The notes under the pieces are model-generated. The model saw only the letters and a list, made by a program, of their open reading frames with translations, was not told the origin of the DNA and did not search any database. A DNA stretch of 64,000 bases from DASXKD01 sp963734725 (GTDB lineage Bacteria; Actinomycetota; Actinomycetes; Streptosporangiales; Streptosporangiaceae). The stretch's first letter is position 1, and each line of letters begins with the position of its first letter. This document shows, piece by piece, positions 1 to 7,887 of this stretch. A program made the translations under genes and the position numbers. The stretch is from the NCBI GenBank assembly GCA_963734725.1, contig CAVTIX010000021.1, positions 62,001 to 126,000 of the forward strand. Reading direction: 5' to 3'.

Positions 1-2160
1 GAACAGCGGGACCCCCAGGGTCTTGCCCAAGGCGCGGCGCATGGACTCGTGCGGCAGGTCCGGTTCCTCGTCTCCGTTGCGGCGCCGCATGTAGGGGTGC
101 ACCGAGCCGCCCTGGATCGGGCCCGGCCTGATCAGCGCGACCTCCACCACCAGGTCGTAGAACTTCCGCGGCCGCAGCCGGGGCAGCGTCGCCATCTGGG
201 CGCGGGACTCGACCTGGAACACCCCGACGGTGTCCGCCGCGCACAGCATGTCGTAGACGCCGGAGTCTTCCTGCGGGAGCGAGTGCAGGTTCCAGCGTGT
301 CCCGTGATGCGCCGCCACCAGCTCGAAACAGTCCCGCAGCGCGGTCAGCATGCCCAGGCCCAGCAGGTCGAACTTGACCAGCCCGGCGAAGGCGCAGTCG
401 TCCTTGTCCCACTGGAGCACCGACCGGCCCGGCATCCGCGCCCACTCCACCGGGCACACCTCCCCCACCGGCCGGTCACAGATCACCATCCCGCCGGAGT
501 GGATGCCCAGGTGCCGGGGCAGCCGCTGCATCCGCGCGGCGAGCCTGGTGACCGGCTCGGGAACCTCCGCGTCCGGGGGGATCGGCTGCCCCGGCCCATA
601 CTCCCGCGGCCCTACCTGCTTCGCCCACCGGTCCTGCTGCGCGCTGTCATAGCCCAGCGCCCGGCCCGCATCCCGCAGCGCCATCCGCGGCCGGTAAGTG
701 ATCACGTTCGCCACCTGGGCCGCCTTGTCCCTGCCGTACTTGCCGTAGACGTACTGGATCACCTCCTCGCGCCGGCGATGCTCGATGTCCAGGTCGATGT
801 CCGGCGGCCCGTCCCGGCCGGCCGACAGGAACCGCTCGAAAAGCAATTCATGCAAAACGGGATCGACGCTGGTGATCCCCAGTGCGTAACAGACGGCTGA
901 GTTCGCCGCAGAACCACGGCCTTGGCAAAGGATTCCCGCCTCTTCGCAGAACCTGACGATGTCGTGGACGATCAGGAAGTAACCGGGGAACCCCAGGTCC
1001 TCGATCACCTTGAGTTCGCGGGCGATCTGGGCGTAGGCGCCCTTGACCCGCTCGGCGCGCGGCGGGCCGTAGCGGTGCGCGGCCTTCCTGGCCACCAGCG
1101 CGTACAGCCAGGTCGTCTCGGTGTGGCGGGCCGGGACAGGGAAATCGGGCAGTCTTGGCGCGATCACGTCGAAACCGAACGCGCAGTCGCGGGCCAGCTG
1201 GACCGTGTTGTCCATGACGCCCGGATAACGGCGCAGCCGGTGTGCCATCTCCGCGCCGGACCGCAGGTAGGCGGCGCCGGAGGCGGCCAGCCAGCCGTCC
1301 ATGTCGTCCAGGCTGCGCCGGGCCCGGACCGCGGCCAGCGCCTCGGCCAGCCTGGCGTCCCCGGGGGCCGCGTAGTGCACGTTGCCGGTGGCGATCGCCG
1401 ACGTGCCGGTGGCCTGGGCCAGTTCGTAAAGGGCGTCGTTGCGCTCGTCGTCTTCGGGCAGGTCGTGGCTGGTCAGTTCGATCACGACGTTGTCGCGGCC
1501 GAACGCGGCCTGGAGCTTCCCGAGCTCCTTCCTGGCCGTTTTTGGGCCACGGGCGGCGAGCGCGGCGCGGACCGCGCCCTTGCGGCAGCCGGTGAGGATC
1601 ACCCAGTGCCCGTCGTGGGCCTGGGCGAGTTCGCCGAGATCGTAAACGGGGCGGCCCTTCTCGCCTCCGGCGAGTTGCGCGACGCTGATGGCCCAGCACA
1701 ACCGCCGGTACCCGTCCGGATCCCGGGCAAGCACGAGCAGATGCTGGCTGGCCGGATCCGGGTCTCCGGACCGGGGACCGGCGCGGCCAAGGGGATTAAG
1801 GCTCAATTCCGCGCCGAAGACCGTGCCGAGCGTGACTCCTGTCTGGTCTGTCAGCTTGGCGGCCGCCTGGGCGAACTGGGGCACCCCGTACATGCCGTTG
1901 TGGTCGGTGATGGCCAGTGCCTCGAGGCCGCGCCGGGCCGCCTCGGCGACGAGTTCGGCGGGGCTGGAGGCGCCGTCGAGGAAGCTGTAGGACGAGTGGC
2001 AGTGCAGTTCGGCCCAGGACGGGACGTTACCGGTCGTGGCCGGGACGGGCAGCTGGGTGACCGGGCGCAGGTCCGGTTCGGCGTCTGCGGGCTCACCTGT
2101 GCCCCAGGACAGCCGCCGCTGAAGCTCCCGCCATGGAAGGGGCGGGTTGTCCCATCCCAT
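1..2160 (-). CDS. dnaE2: Error-prone DNA polymerase DnaE2, 3' end outside the window
   Basis: This is a C-family polymerase III alpha paralogue for translesion synthesis during SOS-induced mutagenesis. The reading frame is open from ATG at 2160 to the left edge, giving about 720 of the usual 1,050-1,150 residues. Visible parts are an N-terminal PHP domain (ELHCHSSYSF near residue 52), the palm motif PDIDLDIEHRR near 453 that supplies two catalytic aspartates, and KFDLLGLGML near 597, which should supply the third. The start is preceded by AGGGG with about 10 nt spacing. It follows imuB by 100 bp on the same strand and probably shares the LexA-controlled transcript. A palindromic element (2188-2238) occupies the gap. 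The identification is secure; only the C-terminus is unseen. Confidence 0.95.
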   Translation of the reverse strand, partial: MGWDNPPLPWRELQRRLSWGTGEPADAEPDLRPVTQLPVPATTGNVPSWAELHCHSSYSFLDGASSPAELVAEAARRGLEALAITDHNGMYGVPQFAQAAAKLTDQTGVTLGTVFGAELSLNPLGRAGPRSGDPDPASQHLLVLARDPDGYRRLCWAISVAQLAGGEKGRPVYDLGELAQAHDGHWVILTGCRKGAVRAALAARGPKTARKELGKLQAAFGRDNVVIELTSHDLPEDDERNDALYELAQATGTSAIATGNVHYAAPGDARLAEALAAVRARRSLDDMDGWLAASGAAYLRSGAEMAHRLRRYPGVMDNTVQLARDCAFGFDVIAPRLPDFPVPARHTETTWLYALVARKAAHRYGPPRAERVKGAYAQIARELKVIEDLGFPGYFLIVHDIVRFCEEAGILCQGRGSAANSAVCYALGITSVDPVLHELLFERFLSAGRDGPPDIDLDIEHRRREEVIQYVYGKYGRDKAAQVANVITYRPRMALRDAGRALGYDSAQQDRWAKQVGPREYGPGQPIPPDAEVPEPVTRLAARMQRLPRHLGIHSGGMVICDRPVGEVCPVEWARMPGRSVLQWDKDDCAFAGLVKFDLLGLGMLTALRDCFELVAAHHGTRWNLHSLPQEDSGVYDMLCAADTVGVFQVESRAQMATLPRLRPRKFYDLVVEVALIRPGPIQGGSVHPYMRRRNGDEEPDLPHESMRRALGKTLGVPLF

Positions 2161-2187
2161 GACCAGCTATCCCCTCGCATCTCAGCG

Positions 2188-2238
2188 GCCATGAATGTGA
2201 GTCTGGTGTGCAAAGAACAACACCAAATTCACATTCAC
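2188..2238. repeat. Palindromic element, copy 1, upstream of dnaE2
   Basis: The outer arms ATGAATGTGA and TCACATTCAC form an imperfect inverted repeat, and inside them TCTGGTGT faces AACACCAAA. Copy 2 lies in the opposite orientation at 40091-40142 and shares an almost identical block, CAAAGAACAACACCAAA. Both copies sit 20-30 nt in front of a minus-strand start codon. It may be an operator or a small dispersed repeat; I do not recognise the cognate regulator. Confidence 0.6.
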
Positions 2239-2260
2239 AGCGGGTTCCCGGTGGTCCGGC

Positions 2261-3652
2261 TCAGTCATACCTGGCCTCGATCTGCCAGCGGCCGTCTTGC
2301 ACGGCGGCCAGCCACGCGGCCCCATCCTCGGTGACGAGCTGGAACCTGGCCCGCCGCCGCGCGGCCTGCGGCCGCCACCAGCGTTCGGCGACGGGCCAGG
2401 GCCCGGCCCAGGCGGTGATCGCCAGCCACGGCCCGCCGTTAGCCGACATCCGGGCCGGGGGAGCGGATATCTGGGCCCGCCCGGTGACGGTCACCGGCGC
2501 CCCGGCGCCGTCGGCGACCCGGGCGGGCAGCGGATCCCGGCACACCGTGGCCGGGACCGGCGCGGGAATCCGTCCCGGCCAGGGCCGGCCCGGCGGGCGT
2601 TCCGGGTCGCGGGCGTCCCCGAACGGGACCAACGTCGCCTGCTCGGCAGGGCTGCGGCCACCCGCCGGGACCGGGCGCGTCACCGCGCCGTGGCCGAGCA
2701 TGGCCTGCACCCGCAGGGCGGCGCGGGCGACCCGGTCGCTGACCAACGCGTCGCCCCACAGGCCGAGCTGGCGGCCGTGGGCGCGGACGACCTGATCGGG
2801 CGCCAGCCGGAGCAGCGTGATCCCGCCGGGCGACGCCGAATCGAGCGACGCCGAACCAGGCTGCCAGCCGGCCAGCTGCCAGCGGACGCGCTCGGCCACC
2901 GCCAGCCCGGAGAGCAGCCCGTCGTGCCGCCACAGCCTGGCGTGTTGCTGCCCGTCCGCGCTGATCACCTGCACCTGGACGCGCACGCAGGCAAGGCCCC
3001 GGGCGGCCAGGCCGTCGTGCATCTGCTCGGCGAGCGCCTTGGCGGCGAACACCACGGGCTCAGCCAGCTCGGCCGGCGGGTCGAAGGCAACGCTGACGGC
3101 CAGGTCGGCCGCGGGCGGGCGGACAGCCAGCGGCCGGGGATCCAGGCCACGCGCCAGCCGGTGCGCGGCGCCCCCCGGAGTCCCGAACCTGTTCACCGCC
3201 TGGCTGGCGGGCAGCCGGGCGAACTCCCCCAGCGTCACGATGCCCAGCCGGGGAAGAAGCTCCGTCAGCTCTTCGCTGTCCAGCACGCTGACCGGGTACG
3301 GGGCGAGGAACTCCGGGGCATGCCCGGGCGGGACCACCGTGGCCGTGCCCGGCGGCGCCGCGCGGGCGGCGAGCCGCGCGGCGAACAGCCCATCGGCGAC
3401 GCCGGCCGAGCAGGCGAAGCCCCCGCCGGCGATCGTCTCGATGATCTTCCCGGCGAGGGCCTGCTCCCCGCCGAAGTACCTGGCCGGGGCGCGGACGCCG
3501 ATCGCGCAGGCGCCGGGGTGCAGCACCTCCACCCGCGGGCAGAGTTCTTCTACCAGGGACACCACCTGCTCGAAGTCGCGCGCGCCGTCCGGATCCAACG
3601 GCCAGTCCGGGCACCACAGCACCAGCACCCGGACGGGGCTTGGCGCCGTCAC
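2261..3652 (-). CDS. imuB: ImuB, inactive Y-family polymerase subunit of the mutasome
   Basis: ImuB links DnaE2 to the sliding clamp and is a Y-family polymerase homologue without catalytic activity. The 463-residue protein starts with LVLWCPDWPLDP where an active Y-family enzyme would have its metal-binding aspartate motif. Near residue 295 is RQLGLWG, which matches the beta-clamp-binding hexapeptide of actinobacterial ImuB (QLPLWG in mycobacteria). I chose GTG at 3652 because nothing upstream in frame looks coding and because the adjacent sequence is a duplicated stop/start junction with imuA'. It lies between imuA' (25 bp gap) and dnaE2 (100 bp gap), which fits the canonical three-gene cassette. 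Confidence 0.9.
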   Translation of the reverse strand: MTAPSPVRVLVLWCPDWPLDPDGARDFEQVVSLVEELCPRVEVLHPGACAIGVRAPARYFGGEQALAGKIIETIAGGGFACSAGVADGLFAARLAARAAPPGTATVVPPGHAPEFLAPYPVSVLDSEELTELLPRLGIVTLGEFARLPASQAVNRFGTPGGAAHRLARGLDPRPLAVRPPAADLAVSVAFDPPAELAEPVVFAAKALAEQMHDGLAARGLACVRVQVQVISADGQQHARLWRHDGLLSGLAVAERVRWQLAGWQPGSASLDSASPGGITLLRLAPDQVVRAHGRQLGLWGDALVSDRVARAALRVQAMLGHGAVTRPVPAGGRSPAEQATLVPFGDARDPERPPGRPWPGRIPAPVPATVCRDPLPARVADGAGAPVTVTGRAQISAPPARMSANGGPWLAITAWAGPWPVAERWWRPQAARRRARFQLVTEDGAAWLAAVQDGRWQIEARYD

Positions 3653-3705
3653 CCGGTGTCCCGCATGCCGGCAGCCGTCACCCGGTGTCCCGCATGCCGG
3701 TAACT
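3648..3705. repeat. 29-bp tandem duplication at the imuA'-imuB junction
   Basis: Two 29-bp units (3648-3676 and 3677-3705) are identical over the first 24 bases. Each contains CGTCAC, which on the minus strand is a GTGA stop/start overlap. imuA' stops in the right-hand unit (TGA 3680-3678) and imuB starts in the left-hand unit (GTG 3652). Because 29 is not a multiple of three, the duplication converts an ancestral 4-bp overlap into a 25-bp gap. Confidence 0.85.
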
Positions 3706-4376
3706 GTCTGGTCCGCCGGGCCCACCGAGCCATCCGGGCCCGGCAGCCACAGCCACCGCGTCCGTGCCCGCGCCGCGGCGCCGCGGCCGTCCGCCACCAC
3801 CAGCACCCGCCGAGCCCGCAGCCGCCCGTGACCGGGCTCGATCCCGGACCACTCCTGGCGGGTGATGAGCAGCCGGGCCTGCGCCCCGTCCCAGTCCCCG
3901 GCCACGACAAGCACGCCCCCGCAGCGGCGCAGCACCGCCTCGAGCCGCCGGCGTACCGTGGCTGGCGCCCGGTCCGGGGGGCGCAGGAGCACCAGCTCAC
4001 AGCCGTCCAGCAGCGAGGCCACCACCTGCGGCCAGGCCGTGCCCGGATCTGGGACCAGCAGCAGCCGGGCGGGATCCAGGCCCACGCCGACGGCGGCGCT
4101 TACCCCGAGTTGCGGCACCCCGGCCACAGCGCACCAGGCGCCGGCCACCGACGCGCCGGCGGCCAGGGCCAGGCAGAGCAGGCTCCAGCGCCCGGCCACC
4201 ACCACCGATCCGCGGGCCAGCCCACCCGGGAGCAGTTCCCCCAGCGCCGGAAGCACCGGCAGCGCCCCGCCACCCGCCGGCGCCCCGTAGCCCGGTAGCG
4301 GGCCATCGCTTGGTGACGCTCCGTTACGATTGCCCCGGCCTGGCAGTCGTCTGACCTGCGAAATCCCGGGTCCCAT
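3678..4376 (-). CDS. imuA': ImuA' RecA-like mutasome protein
   Basis: This 232-residue protein is the first gene of the imuA'-imuB-dnaE2 cassette. In mycobacteria the equivalent protein supports recruitment of ImuB and DnaE2. Sequence features are weak: a RecA-like alternation of hydrophobic strands (GSVVVAGRW, GLDPARLLLV, CELVLLRPP, GGVLVVAGDWDG, RVLVVADGR) without an intact Walker A lysine, as expected for this family. The call therefore rests largely on position. The start ATG at 4376 lies 10 nt beyond the LexA box. The reading frame is open further upstream, to 4481, but that part would run through the operator and promoter. Confidence 0.8.
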   Translation of the reverse strand: MGPGISQVRRLPGRGNRNGASPSDGPLPGYGAPAGGGALPVLPALGELLPGGLARGSVVVAGRWSLLCLALAAGASVAGAWCAVAGVPQLGVSAAVGVGLDPARLLLVPDPGTAWPQVVASLLDGCELVLLRPPDRAPATVRRRLEAVLRRCGGVLVVAGDWDGAQARLLITRQEWSGIEPGHGRLRARRVLVVADGRGAAARARTRWLWLPGPDGSVGPADQTVTGMRDTG

Positions 4377-4382
4377 CCTAAC

Positions 4383-4412
4383 AATATCGAACATAGATTC
4401 GATAAATGTCAA
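4383..4412 (-). promoter_or_regulatory. LexA (SOS) box within the imuA' promoter
   Basis: TCGAACATAGATTCGA at 4387-4402 matches the actinobacterial LexA consensus TCGAAC-N4-GTTCGA with one mismatch. On the minus strand TTGACA (4412-4407) and GATATT (4388-4383) are separated by 18 nt, so they flank and overlap the box as in a repressed sigma-70-type promoter. The predicted transcription start falls at or next to the A of ATG 4376, so the mRNA may be leaderless. Confidence 0.85.
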
Positions 4413-4499
4413 GGTCACAGCGCCGTCGGCGGATATTAACGCAGCGTGACAATGACCAGGCCGTGGCCGGTCTGACGGCAATAAAGCGCCGCTATTTCC

Positions 4500-6566
4500 T
4501 CAGGTCACCGCGGCCACGATAAACGCCAGGGTCTCGGCCTCGTAGCGCAGCCGGTCGTAGCGTCCCGCCGGGCCGACATGCGCCCCGGCGCCCAGCTCCG
4601 GGCGGAACAGCAGCCGGCTGCCGGATGTGTCGGTGGCCCGGAGCCTGGCGACCCACTTGGCCGGCTCGTGGATCAGCACCCGCGGGTCATGCAGGCTCCC
4701 GGTGACCAGCAGGCCGGGCCGGGGCCCCGGGGGCACGTTGTCGTAGGGGCTGTAGGACTCCATGTAGGCGCGGATGGCCGGGTCCCGTGGGTCGCCCCAC
4801 TCGTCCCACTCGCCGATGGTGAGCGGGATGCCCGGGTCCAGCATGGTGGTCACGCAGTCCACGAACGGGACCTCGGCCACCACCGCCCGCCAGCGCCGCG
4901 GCGCCATCGAGAACACCGCGCCCTGAAGCAGGCCGCCCGCGGAAAGCCCGCGCGAGACGATCCGGTCCGGCGCCGCCCAGCCCCGGTCGGCGAGCATGTC
5001 GGCGGCGGCGATGAAGTCGGTGAACGTGTTGCGCTTGCGGTCCAGCCGCCCGTTCAGCCACCAGGCGCGGCCGCCCTCCCCGCCGCCCCTGACGTGCGCC
5101 ACCGCGTACACGAAACCCCGGTCCAGCAGGCTCGGCGTGGCCACGTCGAACTCCGGCCAGATGCACGACTCGTACGCGCCGTAGCCGTAGAGCAGGCACG
5201 GCGCGCCGCCGTCGGGGCGAGCTTCCCTGCGGTAGGCGATCGTGACGGGGACCTGTGTACCGTCCGGCGCGGGCGCGGCGATGCGCTCCGTGACATACCC
5301 CGCCGGGTCGTAGCCGGGCACCTCCCGCCGTTTGCGCAGGTCCCAGCGGCCGCTGGCCAGATCCACGTCGTGCCAGGCCGGCGCGCCGATGAGCGACTCC
5401 GTGCGCACGGTCACCGCTGCCGCGTGGTAGTCCTCGTTGGTCGCGAGCGCGAGCGAGCACTCCGGGCCACCGGCCTCGATGAGCCGCTGCTCGCCCGAGT
5501 GGCGGTCCACGACGCGCAACTGGGTCGCGCCCCCGTGCCGCTGCTCCACCACCAGGTACCGCCCGAACACGTCGGCCGACACCAGGCGGGTGCCCGCCGA
5601 CCCGGCGATGACCTCGGTCCACCCGGCCCGCCCGGGTGCCGTCGCCGCCGCCCGCGCCAGCCGGTACTCCACCGCCCCGTCGTTGGTGACGAGGTAGAAC
5701 TCGCCGCCGTCCGGCCCGTCGCCGTGATCGGCCCGGTATTCCACGCCGGGCCGCCTTGGCTCCAGGACGACCGGCGGCTGGCTGGCGTGGTCCGCCGGGA
5801 TGAGCAGTGTTTCCGTCGTGTCCCGGGACGCGGATTCGATCAGCACGTACGCCCCGGAGCGAGTGGACCGCACGGTCAGCTCGAAGCGCTCGTCGCGTTC
5901 GGCGAAGACCAGCACGTCCTGGTCCCGCGGTGTGCCCAGCCGGTGGCGCCAGACCTCGTGCGGGCGGTACAGGGGGTCGGGGACGGTATAGAAGAACGAC
6001 CGCGAGTCGGCCGCCCAGGCCAGTTCGTAGTAGGTCCCGTCGATCCGCTCAGCCAGGTCGGCGCCGCTGGCCAGGTCGCGCACGCGGAGCTGGTACACCT
6101 CGTCCCCGTCGAAATCGACCGAGTAGGCGAGCAGCCGCCCGTCCGGGCTGACCTCGCGGACCCCGAGCGCCACGTAGTCACCGGCGCAGTCCGGGTCGCC
6201 GAGCAGGCGATTGACGTCGAGAAGCACCTCGTCCCCGCCGTCTTGCGCCCGGCAGAACTGCTCGAACTCCCGCCCCGGAACCGTCCTGGTGAAGTAGGTG
6301 CGGCCGTTCCGGCGCCAGCTCACCGAGTCCTCTGCCGCGAGCACCCTGGCGGTCAGCTCCGCCGCTAGTTCGTCCCGCAGCCCGGTGTCCAGGTGCCGGT
6401 CGTAGTAGGCGCGCTCGGCCGCGAGGTAGTCGCGCGTGGCGGGCAGGTCGCGGTCGCGCATCCAGGCGTACGGGTCCGGTTCGCCGCCGGCCAGGGCGGC
6501 CGGCGGCCCGCCGGGCAAGAACCTGGGCGCGACCGGGGGCGGGACGTGGCCAGTGACATGCGGCAT
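4500..6566 (-). CDS. Prolyl oligopeptidase family serine peptidase (oligopeptidase B-like, S9A)
   Basis: This 688-residue protein is a cytoplasmic peptidase predicted to cleave short peptides. It has an N-terminal beta-propeller of about 400 residues (starting DPYAWMRDRD, typical of oligopeptidase B and POP) and a C-terminal alpha/beta hydrolase domain. The triad is visible as GLSAGG (Ser near 540), SLHDPRV (Asp near 625) and GAGAHVG (His near 663). Length matches the family (about 690-710). There is no signal peptide. It is transcribed alone, divergent from the deacetylase-like gene at 6604, with only 37 bp between the starts. Whether it prefers Arg/Lys (PtrB) or Pro cannot be decided by eye. 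Confidence 0.92.
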   Translation of the reverse strand: MPHVTGHVPPPVAPRFLPGGPPAALAGGEPDPYAWMRDRDLPATRDYLAAERAYYDRHLDTGLRDELAAELTARVLAAEDSVSWRRNGRTYFTRTVPGREFEQFCRAQDGGDEVLLDVNRLLGDPDCAGDYVALGVREVSPDGRLLAYSVDFDGDEVYQLRVRDLASGADLAERIDGTYYELAWAADSRSFFYTVPDPLYRPHEVWRHRLGTPRDQDVLVFAERDERFELTVRSTRSGAYVLIESASRDTTETLLIPADHASQPPVVLEPRRPGVEYRADHGDGPDGGEFYLVTNDGAVEYRLARAAATAPGRAGWTEVIAGSAGTRLVSADVFGRYLVVEQRHGGATQLRVVDRHSGEQRLIEAGGPECSLALATNEDYHAAAVTVRTESLIGAPAWHDVDLASGRWDLRKRREVPGYDPAGYVTERIAAPAPDGTQVPVTIAYRREARPDGGAPCLLYGYGAYESCIWPEFDVATPSLLDRGFVYAVAHVRGGGEGGRAWWLNGRLDRKRNTFTDFIAAADMLADRGWAAPDRIVSRGLSAGGLLQGAVFSMAPRRWRAVVAEVPFVDCVTTMLDPGIPLTIGEWDEWGDPRDPAIRAYMESYSPYDNVPPGPRPGLLVTGSLHDPRVLIHEPAKWVARLRATDTSGSRLLFRPELGAGAHVGPAGRYDRLRYEAETLAFIVAAVT

Positions 6567-6603
6567 CCCGTGATGCTAGCCTCCCCGGCCTGGAGGTGAG
6601 CCG

Positions 6604-7680
6604 GTGCGGGTCCCCTTGGTCTGGAGCGAGGACTGCCTGCGGCACGAGCCGGGCGGCGAGGTCTGGCTGGGCGTGCGGGACGAGGGCACGGAGGTCCCAG
6701 CGCGGGCCGTGGTCCTGCGCGACGCGCTCGCCGCGGCCGGCGCGCCCGTGGTGCCGGCCCGGCCGCACGGCGACGAGATCGTGCGCACCGTCCACGACCC
6801 GGACCTTGTCGACCACCTGGCCGGGATCTGGCCGGCCTGGGAACAGGCAGGGCTGCCCGCCGAATACGGCCGTGACCGGGTCGTCCCCTACGTCTTCCCG
6901 ACCCCCGGCATGCTGGCCGGGCTGCCGCTGCGCTCCCCGCCCGCGGTGCACGGGCGGGCCGGTTTGTTCTGCTACGACACCATGACGCTGGTCGGCCCCG
7001 GCAGCTGGGCGGCGATCCGCGGGGCGGCGGACGCCGCGCTGACCGCCGCGGACCTGGTCAGCTCCGGGGAGCGCCTCGCCTATGCGCTGTGCCGGCCACC
7101 GGGCCACCACGTGACCCGCAGTGCGTACGGCGGCTCTTGCTACCTCAACAACGCCGCGATCGCCACGCAGGCGCTGCGGGCCGCCGGGGCGCGGCGGGTC
7201 GCGGTCGTTGACATCGACGCGCATCACGGCAACGGCACCCAGATGATCTTCTACGAGCGGCCCGACGTCTGGTACGGCTCGGTGCACGTCGATCCGGGCG
7301 CGGGCTGGTTCCCGCACTACGCCGGTTACGCCGCGGAACGCGGTCGCGGCGACGGCGAGGGCTATAACCGCAACCTGCCGCTGGCGCCGGGGACCGGGGA
7401 CGACGGCTGGCTCGCCGGCGTGACCGCCCTGTGCGACGAGGCACGGGCCCTGGCGCCCGACGCGGTCGTGGTGTCGCTCGGACTGGACGCGGCGGCAGCC
7501 GACCCGGAGAGCCCGTTGTGCGTCACCGCGGCGGGCTACCGCGCCGCGGGCCGCCTGGTCGGGGCGCTCGGGCCCGCGGTACTGATCCAGGAGGGCGGCT
7601 ACGATCTGCCCTCGCTCGGCGGGCTCGCGGTGGCGGCGCTTTCGGGCGCGGCGGAGGGCGCCGGCCTCGATAGGTCATGA
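6604..7680 (+). CDS. Histone deacetylase family amidohydrolase
   Basis: This 358-residue zinc amidohydrolase belongs to the arginase/deacetylase fold (acetylpolyamine amidohydrolase or AcuC-like). Motifs are PPGHHV (catalytic His pair near 163), CYLNNAA, DIDAHHGNG near 203 (zinc-binding Asp and His) and GLDAAAADP near 295 (second zinc Asp). Substrates of bacterial members are acetylpolyamines or acetylated enzymes; the sequence does not say which applies here. The start is GTG at 6604 after GGAGGTGAGCCG. It is divergent from the oligopeptidase and its 3' end overlaps the small minus-strand ORF by a few bases. Confidence 0.9.
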   Translation: MRVPLVWSEDCLRHEPGGEVWLGVRDEGTEVPARAVVLRDALAAAGAPVVPARPHGDEIVRTVHDPDLVDHLAGIWPAWEQAGLPAEYGRDRVVPYVFPTPGMLAGLPLRSPPAVHGRAGLFCYDTMTLVGPGSWAAIRGAADAALTAADLVSSGERLAYALCRPPGHHVTRSAYGGSCYLNNAAIATQALRAAGARRVAVVDIDAHHGNGTQMIFYERPDVWYGSVHVDPGAGWFPHYAGYAAERGRGDGEGYNRNLPLAPGTGDDGWLAGVTALCDEARALAPDAVVVSLGLDAAAADPESPLCVTAAGYRAAGRLVGALGPAVLIQEGGYDLPSLGGLAVAALSGAAEGAGLDRS

Positions 7681-7884
7681 TGAGGTCATGTCGTCATCAC
7701 GGTGGTCCCTGTGGTCCCAGGACTCGGTCCTGTCGATAGGGTCGCGCGGGTCTGTCCTGTCCATCGGATCGGTCGGGTCTGCGTTGTCGGTGGGTTCGGT
7801 CGGCTCGTTCGCGTCGTTGCTCTCCGTGGGATCGGCCTTCTCGGTCGTCTCCCTGTTGTCGGCACGGTCCTGCGCGGCCGTCAT
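7675..7884 (-). CDS. Small acidic Asp/Thr/Arg-repeat protein, possible
   Basis: This is a 69-residue reading frame starting 3 nt after the stop of the methyltransferase, with GGAG about 10 nt before its ATG, so translation could be coupled. The composition is extremely biased: degenerate repeats of the type DPTDPMDRTDPRD fill most of it, and there are no hydrophobic segments. It overlaps the convergent deacetylase gene by 6 bp. I recognise no family. The opposite strand also encodes a repetitive Ser/Val/Gly frame, so the repeat may be a DNA-level minisatellite and not a gene. Confidence 0.4.
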   Translation of the reverse strand: MTAAQDRADNRETTEKADPTESNDANEPTEPTDNADPTDPMDRTDPRDPIDRTESWDHRDHRDDDMTSS

Positions 7885-7887
7885 GTC

